Source: Myxococcales bacterium (GTDB lineage Bacteria; Myxococcota_A; Polyangia; Polyangiales; Polyangiaceae). Taken from it: a stretch of 6,392 bases of DNA. Made by a program: the position numbers and the translations under genes. The stretch covers positions 1 through 6,392 of the forward strand of contig JAAFHJ010000126.1 in the NCBI GenBank assembly GCA_013298325.1, written 5' to 3'. The stretch's first letter is position 1; each line of letters opens with the position of its first letter. The notes beneath the pieces are model-generated. The model was not told the origin of the DNA, did not search any database, and saw only the letters and a program-made list of their open reading frames with translations. Positions 1 through 5,462 of this stretch are shown one piece after another.

Positions 1-466
1 AGAGCGCCTCGCGCTGATCAAAGCTCCCTTCGTTCATGTTCCAAAGGCGTACGTCCGGCTTCCAGATGCGCCCCCCCTCAAGCGGCGAACTGAACACCGT
101 CTCCGTCGCCGAAACACGGAGTGCGATCGACGTCGCGTACGGATAGGCGGCGGTGTCGATCGGTCCGCCGGCAGCGGCGCGTGCCCACTGGGGTCGCATC
201 TTTCGCCAGTAGGCGTTGAAATAGCCCTTTGCCGCAGGATCGTTGGAAATTTCGACGCGCGCGGTTGCTAGCGCTTCCAGCAGCCGCTGGTGAACTTCGT
301 AGGCAACCGGCGCCCCCGCAGCGACCGCCGCGGCGTCGGCGGGGGGGACGCTGGCCGCGACCGCTGGGTGCGGCGCCGGGCGAACGGCATCGGCACCGCC
401 GCCGGCCCGGTAGGCGATCCCGAGACACGCTGCCCCCAAAAGTCCTGCAATCGCAAGACGTTTCAT
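1..466 (-). CDS. unrecognised exported or membrane-anchored protein, 3' end beyond window
   Basis: I translated this frame by hand from the ATG at 466. It stays open for 155 codons to the left edge, so the C-terminus is missing. I do not recognise the family. Residues 1-18 (MKRLAIAGLLGAACLGIA) form a Lys/Arg start plus a hydrophobic stretch, a signal peptide or single membrane anchor. Cys14 sits in GAAC, which is a poor lipobox because Gly is at -3. Residues 19-55 are an Ala/Pro/Gly-rich linker. From about residue 56 a folded-looking part begins, rich in aromatic residues (YFNAYWRKMRPQW, then YPYATSIALRVSATETVF and IWKPDVRLWNMNEGSF). The start is well supported: an AAGGGG ribosome site lies 5 nt upstream, and the ATG overlaps the TGA of the sulfatase-fold gene. 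That coupling suggests a periplasmic or envelope partner of that enzyme, which is inference only. Confidence 0.8.
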   Translation of the reverse strand, partial: MKRLAIAGLLGAACLGIAYRAGGGADAVRPAPHPAVAASVPPADAAAVAAGAPVAYEVHQRLLEALATARVEISNDPAAKGYFNAYWRKMRPQWARAAAGGPIDTAAYPYATSIALRVSATETVFSSPLEGGRIWKPDVRLWNMNEGSFDQREAL

Positions 467-2775
467 CGTTGCCCCTTGTGCACGAGAAAGCCACCACGCT
501 CTTCCATCTCGGTGTCCCGGAGCATCCACGCCCAGAGCGGCGTCGCGAGGCGCTTTCGCTCCTCCGGCTTCTCGGACGCGACGTCGCGGACCTCGGCCGG
601 GTCGGTCTGGCGGTCAAACAGCATGTATCTTGCACCATCTCGCGTCGGCACGTACACGAGCTTGAAGCGACCGTCGAAGATCGCCCGGTGCTTGGCGGTC
701 ATCGCGAGGGGGCGGTAGCTCGCCCGGAGGACGATGTCGTCGCCGTGCTCGCGATCGACCTCGGTGAGCCCGGTGATTCCCGGATACGGCAAACGAAGAC
801 CAGGGCCAAGTGCCGAAATTTCGTCGGTAAACCAGAGTCCTGTTTCTGCGAACGCGTAGACCGGTTCTTTGGCGGTCTCCTTCCCAGCTGCGAGGACGGG
901 CACGAGCGAACGGCCGTCGAGGTCCGAGGGGGCCGCCGTCTTCGTGAGCTCGTAGAGGGTCGGGGCGAGGTCGACGTCGCGCACCATCGCCGGATTTTCC
1001 CCGGCCGGGATGCCCGGTCCGCGAATCGCAAAGGGGACGTGCAACGCCTCGTCGCCAAACAGATGGTCGCCGTGGCCGATCCCGTGCCCCTTCGTACCGG
1101 CCGTCGGCGACTCACCGGGCCCCTGCCCTTCGTAGAGGGCTTCGCCGTGATCGGCGGTGAGGACGACCCATGCATTTTGCAAGCGGCCGCGAGCCTCAAG
1201 ATCCTTCAAAATTTCCGCAAACGCGTCATCGATCGCGCGGACAGCACCGTCGTAGAGGCCTCGAATTTGCTTCACGTCTTCGGGCGTCGGCTCCCCTTCG
1301 TTCCCGAGGCCACGCGGCCGATGGTACTTGAACGGGCCCCGATAACCGGCGTCGGTGTACATCGAATAATAGGGGGCCGGCGCTGCGTAGGGGAAGTGGG
1401 CCGTGCTGAAGAAGACCGTAAGAAACTGGGGCCCCGTACCGGAACGATCGGACGTTTGAATCGCGTCTTTTGCGAGAAAGAACGGATCCGCAGCGTCGTT
1501 CATCTCGCGAAGGACCGGGAAGAGGCTCCGGCCCGTTCGTGAATGAAGAAGAGGAAGTAGCGGCGTTTCGCGCTCAAGGGCGCGCTGCCGGACGAGTTCA
1601 CGGAAGTCAAACGTCGGCGTATCAACGCGCGAAAAACCGAGGTCGATCCGCGAGAAAATATCCCCCGCGTAGTCCGACGAGACCGCCGTCTTGAAACCTT
1701 GCTTCTCGAGACGCCCGGGGAGCGCATCAAAGTCCTTTTCGCGGTCGGCCCACGTCGGAAACATGCTCCGAATGCCGTGGTGGTGGGGGTGGCGGCCCGT
1801 GAGCCAGGTCACCCACGAGGGGAACGTCCGCGGGAGCGATACGTAGGCGGCGGGAAACCGCGTCCCCTGCTGAAAAAAGGCCCACGTTTTCGGCATCGTC
1901 GTCGCATTAAAGCGATCGGCTCGCAACGAATCGGCGGCGAGCACCACGACCATTGGCGCCTCGGCGGCCGCCGCATGGGCGTTGCGCACCGGGACGATCG
2001 CCGCAACTGTATTCTCGACAGTGACCGTTCGCGAGCTTCCCGACTCGATCCCCGCGAGTGCGAGAAGAGCAGCAGCCGGCGCCGAAAACTTCCAGTACTG
2101 TTTCGGAAGCATCTCCCGAATTTTCAGCAAAGATTCTTTCCACTTACGTGGATCATGCTGAAGATAGCCGAGCACGGCAAGGAGGCTCAAGAAGAGGACG
2201 CCCGGCCGACCGAGAACGTCGGTCGTGAGGAGCTGAAGGAGCCGCGGCAATCCCCCCTTCGCGTAGAAGGACGCTACATACAATTGCGGCATCTTCGCCA
2301 TGGCGTAGGCGAGAATTGCGGCATGAAGAGTCGCGACGACCGTGAGGAGTTCGGCGACTTCGTTGCGCTTCTTCGTCGTCGTGATTCCGTGCAGTTTCCA
2401 ACGGAGATCGCGAAGCGCGCCGGCGACGAGTCCAAGAACAAGCCCCATCGAGACGGCAACCGCGCCGAGCGAAAGGGCAATTCGACGAACCTCCGGTCCG
2501 AACTGGGTGCTCACGAAGTCGGCGATTGCATGCGCATTTTTGCCGAGATCGCTGTCGTCTTCCAAGCCGCCATACCCGGCAAACGCCGTCAGGGCGACCA
2601 TGTACGCAGCACCCAGGAACAGCGGCGAGCGGAAGCCACGGAGCAGCCGCTCGCGGGGCGTGGGACGGGCCGCTTCCCCAGACGCGTCCGTCCGCGAAGC
2701 GGGAGACGGCGCGGAGTTCTTGGGGAACGCGTCCGGCAAATCAGTAGGCAATTCGGTCGGTTCCGGCGTCGTCAT
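463..2775 (-). CDS. polytopic membrane protein with periplasmic sulfatase/alkaline-phosphatase-superfamily domain (Thr-type active site)
   Basis: 770 aa. A Pro/Thr-rich cytoplasmic tail (1-45) is followed by about five hydrophobic segments (near 51-70, 98-121, 140-160, 187-205, 231-243). The sulfatase-fold domain runs from about 275 to the end. Visible family motifs are a metal-ligand strand VVVLAADSLRADRF (D282), TFPSW..WLTGRHPHHHG (317-334), VLTADHGE (D542, H543), GHGDHLFGDEALHVPFAIRGPGIP (567-590), VDLAPTLYEL (601-610), DLDGRSLVPVL (618-628), and a C-terminal FDGRFKLVYVP (700-710). Five helices before an extracytoplasmic catalytic domain is the layout of LtaS- and EptA-type phosphotransferases. 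The formylglycine position of true sulfatases (C/S-x-P-x-R) is T317-F-P-S-W here, so formylglycine cannot form. I infer a Thr-nucleophile hydrolase or phospho-group transferase with substrate unknown; automatic annotation would say 'sulfatase'. The ATG at 2775 has GAGG 7 nt upstream and overlaps the preceding TGA. Confidence 0.93.
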   Translation of the reverse strand: MTTPEPTELPTDLPDAFPKNSAPSPASRTDASGEAARPTPRERLLRGFRSPLFLGAAYMVALTAFAGYGGLEDDSDLGKNAHAIADFVSTQFGPEVRRIALSLGAVAVSMGLVLGLVAGALRDLRWKLHGITTTKKRNEVAELLTVVATLHAAILAYAMAKMPQLYVASFYAKGGLPRLLQLLTTDVLGRPGVLFLSLLAVLGYLQHDPRKWKESLLKIREMLPKQYWKFSAPAAALLALAGIESGSSRTVTVENTVAAIVPVRNAHAAAAEAPMVVVLAADSLRADRFNATTMPKTWAFFQQGTRFPAAYVSLPRTFPSWVTWLTGRHPHHHGIRSMFPTWADREKDFDALPGRLEKQGFKTAVSSDYAGDIFSRIDLGFSRVDTPTFDFRELVRQRALERETPLLPLLHSRTGRSLFPVLREMNDAADPFFLAKDAIQTSDRSGTGPQFLTVFFSTAHFPYAAPAPYYSMYTDAGYRGPFKYHRPRGLGNEGEPTPEDVKQIRGLYDGAVRAIDDAFAEILKDLEARGRLQNAWVVLTADHGEALYEGQGPGESPTAGTKGHGIGHGDHLFGDEALHVPFAIRGPGIPAGENPAMVRDVDLAPTLYELTKTAAPSDLDGRSLVPVLAAGKETAKEPVYAFAETGLWFTDEISALGPGLRLPYPGITGLTEVDREHGDDIVLRASYRPLAMTAKHRAIFDGRFKLVYVPTRDGARYMLFDRQTDPAEVRDVASEKPEERKRLATPLWAWMLRDTEMEERGGFLVHKGQR
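472..477 (-). promoter_or_regulatory. ribosome binding site of the left-edge gene
   Basis: AAGGGG on the minus strand, 5 nt before the ATG at 466. It lies inside the last codons of the upstream gene and fixes the start of the left-edge gene at the ATGA overlap. Confidence 0.7.
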
Positions 2776-3377
2776 CGGCGTGCCTCGACGGCCGCAAGGG
2801 CTCCTCGAAACGGGCGCCCCTTTGGGGATGCGGGGTCATGGGCCTGGGCCAAGGCATCGAGCTTCTGGGCGAGCTGGGCGATCTCTTTGCGTGGAAGCTT
2901 GCCCCCTTCGATGCGGTCGCAGAAGAACGTCCGGCAGCCGAACGGGCGCGAGGCGTAGATGCGACAACGGTCGTCGGACCCGAGGAGCGGGCAGCGGCCT
3001 TCCTGGGCCGCCAGAGCGACAAACGTTGGAAGCTGCTTGTTTTTTCCTTGCGAAGCGAGCACCGCTTTCACGCCCCCCAAGGCCCCGAGCGCCTTACGAA
3101 CGACCTCCATCTCCAGGGAGGTGACGTAGGGCTCGCGGTTGTTGACCGCAAAACGGCAGCACTCCGTCGAGCGCCCACACGTGTAATTTGCAAGCAATCC
3201 ATCGACCTCGTCATAGAGCGCGCGCAAACGCTTCTCATGGGCGAGGTCTTCCGAGGCGCCGGGACGGGGACGCGAATGCACGTCGCCGCCATACTCTGCG
3301 TAGCGGTTCCGCGGCAACTGCTCGCCGGTCGGCCAGACGATCCCACGCTCTCCAGTCCGGCGAGCGAAGACATCCAC
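2772..3377 (-). CDS. YkgJ-family cysteine-cluster protein (putative Zn/Fe-chelating domain)
   Basis: 201 aa, cytoplasmic by appearance (no signal or membrane segment). Its cysteine pattern is that of the YkgJ / CxxCxxCC family (PF03692, putative zinc- or iron-chelating domain): C67, C73 and C74 in TCGRSTECCRF, C129 in GRCPLLG, C138 in RCRIY, and C148 and C153 in ASRPFGCRTFFC. The conserved core spans about 50-180; residues 1-45 look unconserved. The biochemical role of this family is not established. The longest start is GTG at 3377, just after an in-frame TAG, with only a weak GGAC upstream. A second in-frame GTG at 3281 (codon 33) would also keep the whole domain and would widen the divergent gap, so the start is uncertain. 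It is the first gene of the minus-strand unit, and its TGA overlaps the ATG of the sulfatase-fold gene. Confidence 0.92.
   Translation of the reverse strand: MDVFARRTGERGIVWPTGEQLPRNRYAEYGGDVHSRPRPGASEDLAHEKRLRALYDEVDGLLANYTCGRSTECCRFAVNNREPYVTSLEMEVVRKALGALGGVKAVLASQGKNKQLPTFVALAAQEGRCPLLGSDDRCRIYASRPFGCRTFFCDRIEGGKLPRKEIAQLAQKLDALAQAHDPASPKGRPFRGALAAVEARR
2783..2786 (-). promoter_or_regulatory. ribosome binding site of the sulfatase-fold gene
   Basis: GAGG on the minus strand, 7 nt before the ATG at 2775, inside the 3' end of the Cys-cluster gene. It supports the ATGA-overlap start. Confidence 0.6.
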
Positions 3378-3414
3378 GTTGCCGTCCGGGGCTAGCTACG
3401 GTCTACTCGCGCGC
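3378..3414. promoter_or_regulatory. short divergent gap between Cys-cluster gene and lipoprotein gene
   Basis: With the longest reading of the Cys-cluster gene only 37 bp separate the two divergent starts. That is too short for two full sigma70 promoters, so the promoters must overlap the coding ends or the minus-strand start is really at 3281. I see no convincing -35/-10 pair. The only local structure is a GCTAGC palindrome at 3391-3396. Confidence 0.3.
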
Positions 3415-4350
3415 ATGCGCACGGTCTTTGGGGTCCTCCCATTCCTCTCTTCCCTTACGATTCTTTCAATGTCGGCCTGCGTCGGCGATGACACATCGAC
3501 GCCGACAGACGCGGGGGCGACCGCGGACGGCGCGACGAGCAGCGACGGCGCGACCTCCACGGACGGCAGTTTGCCGACCGACAGCAGCACGCCGGCCGAC
3601 TCTGGGGGCGATGCGCCACCTTCCGCCTGCCCCCCCCTCGCGACGCCGGCCACCACGACCTTGGAGTTGCGCGGCTGCTCGGAGCCGCTCGCAACGGCTG
3701 AAATTCCAAAGAATTTGCGAGCGGGTTTTCCGCCGCTTGAGGCGTCGCAACCGGTCCCGCTTACGCTCACCGGCACGCCGGAGGCCGAATATCTCTTTGG
3801 GTCGGGAGACATCTCCTTCAACACCATCGCAGAAAGCGCGGCAAAGATCTTCCGCGCTCCTGAGAACTACTGCGTTTCTTGGCGCGGCCGAATGGAAGCA
3901 CCAACCTACGATAAGAAGAACTATTGGAACCCGCCGCTCTTCCTTTTTGGCAAAGAAGACAAGGGTCTACGAGTTCTTTCGCAGTTCACAACTGTCGCAA
4001 ATGCAGGCAGTATCAATCCCAGTGGCGTCGGGGCAACGTTTGAAAGTTCGGGGCAGCCAGTCCTTCTTCAGAGTGGGTTCTCACCAGAAGTGACCGTTAC
4101 CGTATTTCGGAAAGCCGTCAGCGTCTCCGCCTGGTTCAACGGTGCGCCGAAGCGGACCGCGACCATCGGCGCGGGTGCCGCCTCCCCGACCGACGCGACG
4201 ATTCGTGTTGGCGGCCGGCTGCCGGAGCCAAGCGGATTTGCTGGCAACGCATCAGACAGCAACTTCCTCGGGTCGGTCCGCACCGTCATCGTCGCGTCGC
4301 CGGCCACCGAAACCGAGTGCGAGGCTCTGCACGCGAGCGTCGCAAAATAG
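3415..4350 (+). CDS. lipoprotein with Asp-hexad linker and probable LamG/concanavalin-like domain
   Basis: 311 aa from the ATG at 3415. Residues 1-21 are a signal peptide ending MSA-C22, an acceptable lipobox with Met at -3, so this is probably a lipidated envelope protein. Residues 26-67 are seven consecutive six-residue units, each beginning with Asp. A beta-rich region follows (about 85-305). Its end looks LamG/concanavalin A-like: VTVTVFRKAVSVSAWFNG (226-243), then ATIRVGGRLPEP (261-272), NFLGSVRTVIV (283-293), and a final TETECEALHASV (300-309). That order of strand, 'W-x-N-G', 'I-x-V-G', 'F-x-G-x-V' and a short helix is typical of the fold. Function is unknown; binding of a glycan or protein is possible. 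C153 and C302 could form a disulfide. The frame is open back to a TTG at 3379, but ATG 3415 gives a normal short n-region. No good ribosome site is visible before either. Confidence 0.85.
   Translation: MRTVFGVLPFLSSLTILSMSACVGDDTSTPTDAGATADGATSSDGATSTDGSLPTDSSTPADSGGDAPPSACPPLATPATTTLELRGCSEPLATAEIPKNLRAGFPPLEASQPVPLTLTGTPEAEYLFGSGDISFNTIAESAAKIFRAPENYCVSWRGRMEAPTYDKKNYWNPPLFLFGKEDKGLRVLSQFTTVANAGSINPSGVGATFESSGQPVLLQSGFSPEVTVTVFRKAVSVSAWFNGAPKRTATIGAGAASPTDATIRVGGRLPEPSGFAGNASDSNFLGSVRTVIVASPATETECEALHASVAK
3490..3615 (+). repeat. seven 18-bp coding units giving an Asp-first hexapeptide linker
   Basis: Codons 26-67 of the lipoprotein read as DTSTPT, DAGATA, DGATSS, DGATST, DGSLPT, DSSTPA, DSGGDA. 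Asp is at position 1 of every unit. At DNA level units 3 and 4 share GACGGCGCGAC (3526-3536 and 3544-3554), exactly 18 bp apart, which points to growth by in-frame duplication. It is probably a flexible acidic spacer between the lipid anchor and the folded domain. Confidence 0.85.
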
Positions 4351-4376
4351 CGGTAGGGAGCGGCCACGCGGGTTAA

Positions 4377-4440
4377 TCGTAGGCGGGGCTTTCTTTTTCT
4401 CTTTACGTCGCCGGCGGCTGCGGGTACGTTCCGCCTACGA
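4377..4440. repeat. 10-bp perfect inverted repeat flanking the first tRNA promoter
   Basis: TCGTAGGCGG at 4377-4386 is the exact reverse complement of CCGCCTACGA at 4431-4440. The 44-bp interval holds the T-rich run and the proposed promoter, and the right arm ends 3 bp before the tRNA. It may be a binding site, a DNA structure or coincidence. The 93-bp space after the lipoprotein stop (4351-4443) holds no clear hairpin terminator despite the T-rich tract at 4390-4404. Confidence 0.45.
4402..4430 (+). promoter_or_regulatory. promoter of first tRNA-Gly
   Basis: TTTACG (4402-4407), 17-bp spacer, TACGTT (4425-4430), ending 13 bp before the tRNA. The match to sigma70 consensus is modest. The same CTTTACGTC element recurs at nearly the same distance (42 versus 44 bp) from the second tRNA, which supports it. 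Confidence 0.55.
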
Positions 4441-4443
4441 GTT

Positions 4444-4518
<75 letters not shown>

Positions 4519-4523
4519 ATGTG

Positions 4524-4563
4524 AGCCCCGGTCACCGTCCAGGTTGCCGGGGTTTCTCGTTTT
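4524..4563 (+). terminator. intrinsic terminator after first tRNA-Gly
   Basis: CCCCGG (4526-4531) pairs with CCGGGG (4547-4552), extended outward by G-U and A-U pairs. After a 2x2 internal loop an inner ACC/GGT stem closes a GTCCA loop. TTTCTCGTTTT follows. It sits 6 nt after the CCA, so this tRNA is a separate transcript. Confidence 0.8.
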
Positions 4564-4628
4564 GTCACGCGTCGCATGGCACCGAACGTGGGCGGGCCAA
4601 AAAAGAACTCAGGCTGGTTCGTTTTCCC

Positions 4629-4657
4629 TTTACGTCCGGGTCGGCGGCAGGTAGGTA
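4629..4657 (+). promoter_or_regulatory. promoter of second tRNA-Gly
   Basis: TTTACG (4629-4634), 17-bp spacer, TAGGTA (4652-4657), 15 bp before the tRNA. The -10 is poor, but the upstream element CTTTACGTC and a CGGCGGC in the spacer match the first tRNA promoter in order and distance. The space between the two tRNAs (4519-4672) holds only the first terminator and this promoter. Confidence 0.5.
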
Positions 4658-4672
4658 CGCGTCATCGCCGCT

Positions 4673-4744
<72 letters not shown>

Positions 4745-4752
4745 CCGAATAG

Positions 4753-4783
4753 CCCTCCGTGACTCAGGTCACCGAGGGTTTTT
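4753..4783 (+). terminator. strong intrinsic terminator after second tRNA-Gly
   Basis: CCCTC (4753-4757) pairs with GAGGG (4774-4778). One C-C mismatch is followed by GTGAC/GTCAC (4759-4763 with 4768-4772) closing a TCAG tetraloop. TTTTT follows at 4779-4783. This is a textbook rho-independent terminator; it separates the tRNA from the gene starting 80 bp downstream. Confidence 0.92.
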
Positions 4784-4862
4784 CCGTTTGTTCGGTTCGT
4801 TTGTGCGCAAGCGCTGGCATCCTTTGGAGACGTCTCCGCGCGGCCCGGGTAGAGTGCGCGCC

Positions 4863-5351
4863 ATGAGCGACGCCCCCCATCTTGAGCGATTCTTCCGCGC
4901 GTTTGCCGCGAAGGACTTCGCAACCATGAATGCTTGCTACGCCGACGACGCCACCTTCACCGACCCGGTGTTCGTCGACCTGAAAGGGGCCGAAGTGCGC
5001 GGCATGTGGACGATGCTTCTCAGCGGGGCGTCCGACGATTTTCATATTGAATTTAAGGATCTCCGCGAGACGCCCCAGGCCGACGGGACGGTCGTCGGCG
5101 AGGGATCGTGGACGGCGAAGTACACGTTTTCTGCGACCAAGCGCCCCGTGATCAATCACGTAAAGAGCCGCGTCGTCCTCCGCGACGGGAAAATCGTCGA
5201 TCAGCGTGACACCTTCCCGCTCGACACCTGGCTGAAGCAAGCGCTCGGTCTCCCGGGCACGCTCTTCGGCGGTTTCGGCTTCTTCCAACGCTTCTTTCAA
5301 AAGAAGGTCCGCACGCGCCTGCTTGCCTTCGTCGCCAAACGCGGCGCCTAG
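4863..5351 (+). CDS. SnoaL/NTF2-like (nuclear transport factor 2 family) protein
   Basis: 162 aa from the ATG at 4863, cytoplasmic by appearance. The pattern is that of the SnoaL-like/ketosteroid-isomerase-like NTF2 superfamily. An N-terminal helix (HLERFFRAFAAKDFATMNACY, split over 6-26) leads into DDATFTDPVFVDLKG (28-42), then VRGMWTML (45-52). The curved sheet strands follow: FHIEFKDL (60-67), VVGEGSWTAKYTFSATKRPV (77-96), VKSRVVLRDGKIVDQRDTF (100-118). The C-terminal extension, about 125-160, is aromatic and basic (GLPGTLFGGFGFFQRFFQKKVR) and is also seen in relatives of this subgroup. The fold binds small hydrophobic ligands and sometimes catalyses isomerisation or hydrolysis; the substrate here cannot be told. 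The frame is open upstream to 4788, but that reading overlaps the terminator flank; 4863 starts exactly at the conserved helix. No clear promoter is seen in 4784-4862, only a 12-bp palindrome at 4826-4837. Confidence 0.93.
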   Translation: MSDAPHLERFFRAFAAKDFATMNACYADDATFTDPVFVDLKGAEVRGMWTMLLSGASDDFHIEFKDLRETPQADGTVVGEGSWTAKYTFSATKRPVINHVKSRVVLRDGKIVDQRDTFPLDTWLKQALGLPGTLFGGFGFFQRFFQKKVRTRLLAFVAKRGA

Positions 5352-5376
5352 GTCAGCGCGGCACACTTCGCAAGAC

Positions 5377-5393
5377 TGGCACAGTTGGCACAG
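5377..5393. repeat. tandem TGGCACAG direct repeat upstream of the beta-propeller lipoprotein
   Basis: TGGCACAG occurs at 5377-5384 and 5386-5393 (9-bp period). GGCACA also occurs at 5360-5365, 18 bp before the first, and TGGCACGG at 5436-5443. It may be an operator. The GG and GC spacing does not fit a sigma54 -24/-12 promoter. Confidence 0.5.
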
Positions 5394-5411
5394 AGCGGAA
5401 GAACATATTCT
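5385..5411 (+). promoter_or_regulatory. possible promoter of the beta-propeller lipoprotein gene
   Basis: TTGGCA (5385-5390), a short 15-bp spacer, TATTCT (5406-5411), in the only AT-richer part of the 111-bp gap. The -35 overlaps the second TGGCACAG repeat, which would fit an operator there. The spacer is shorter than usual, so this is tentative. Confidence 0.35.
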
Positions 5412-5448
5412 CGACTCTTTTCAGTAATCTTCGTCTGGCACGGCGTGT

Positions 5449-5460
5449 GGGGAAGAGGAG
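5449..5460 (+). promoter_or_regulatory. ribosome binding site of the beta-propeller lipoprotein gene
   Basis: The purine run GGGGAAGAGGAG ends 2 nt before the ATG at 5463. Its GGGGAAG part is at usable distance (7 nt). It supports 5463 over upstream in-frame GTG or TTG codons. Confidence 0.65.
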
Positions 5461-5462
5461 CC

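Noticed and set aside
229..1542. Long plus-strand open frame (437 codons) opposite the sulfatase-fold gene
   Set aside because: It is Arg/Pro-rich with no recognisable motif, a by-product of GC-rich codon use in the minus-strand gene, which carries full family motifs.
1699..2958. Second long plus-strand open frame (419 codons) opposite the same gene and the Cys-cluster gene
   Set aside because: It has the same antisense shadow character and would overlap two well-supported genes.
4390..4404. T-rich run after the lipoprotein gene as its terminator
   Set aside because: I could find no GC-rich hairpin directly before it.
4826..4837. GGAGACGTCTCC, a perfect 12-bp palindrome 25 bp before the SnoaL-like gene
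   Set aside because: One such palindrome is expected by chance in a window this long, and no promoter is visible beside it; kept only as a remark.
5377..5393. Possible sigma54 promoter (TGGCAC)
   Set aside because: Only 8 bp separate the GG and GC elements where 10 are needed, and no TTGC follows.
5349..5462. The SnoaL-like and beta-propeller genes are in the same frame, separated by a single TAG and 37 stop-free codons, hinting at read-through fusion
   Set aside because: The second gene has its own ribosome site, signal peptide and lipobox, and a 37-codon stop-free stretch is unremarkable at this G+C.
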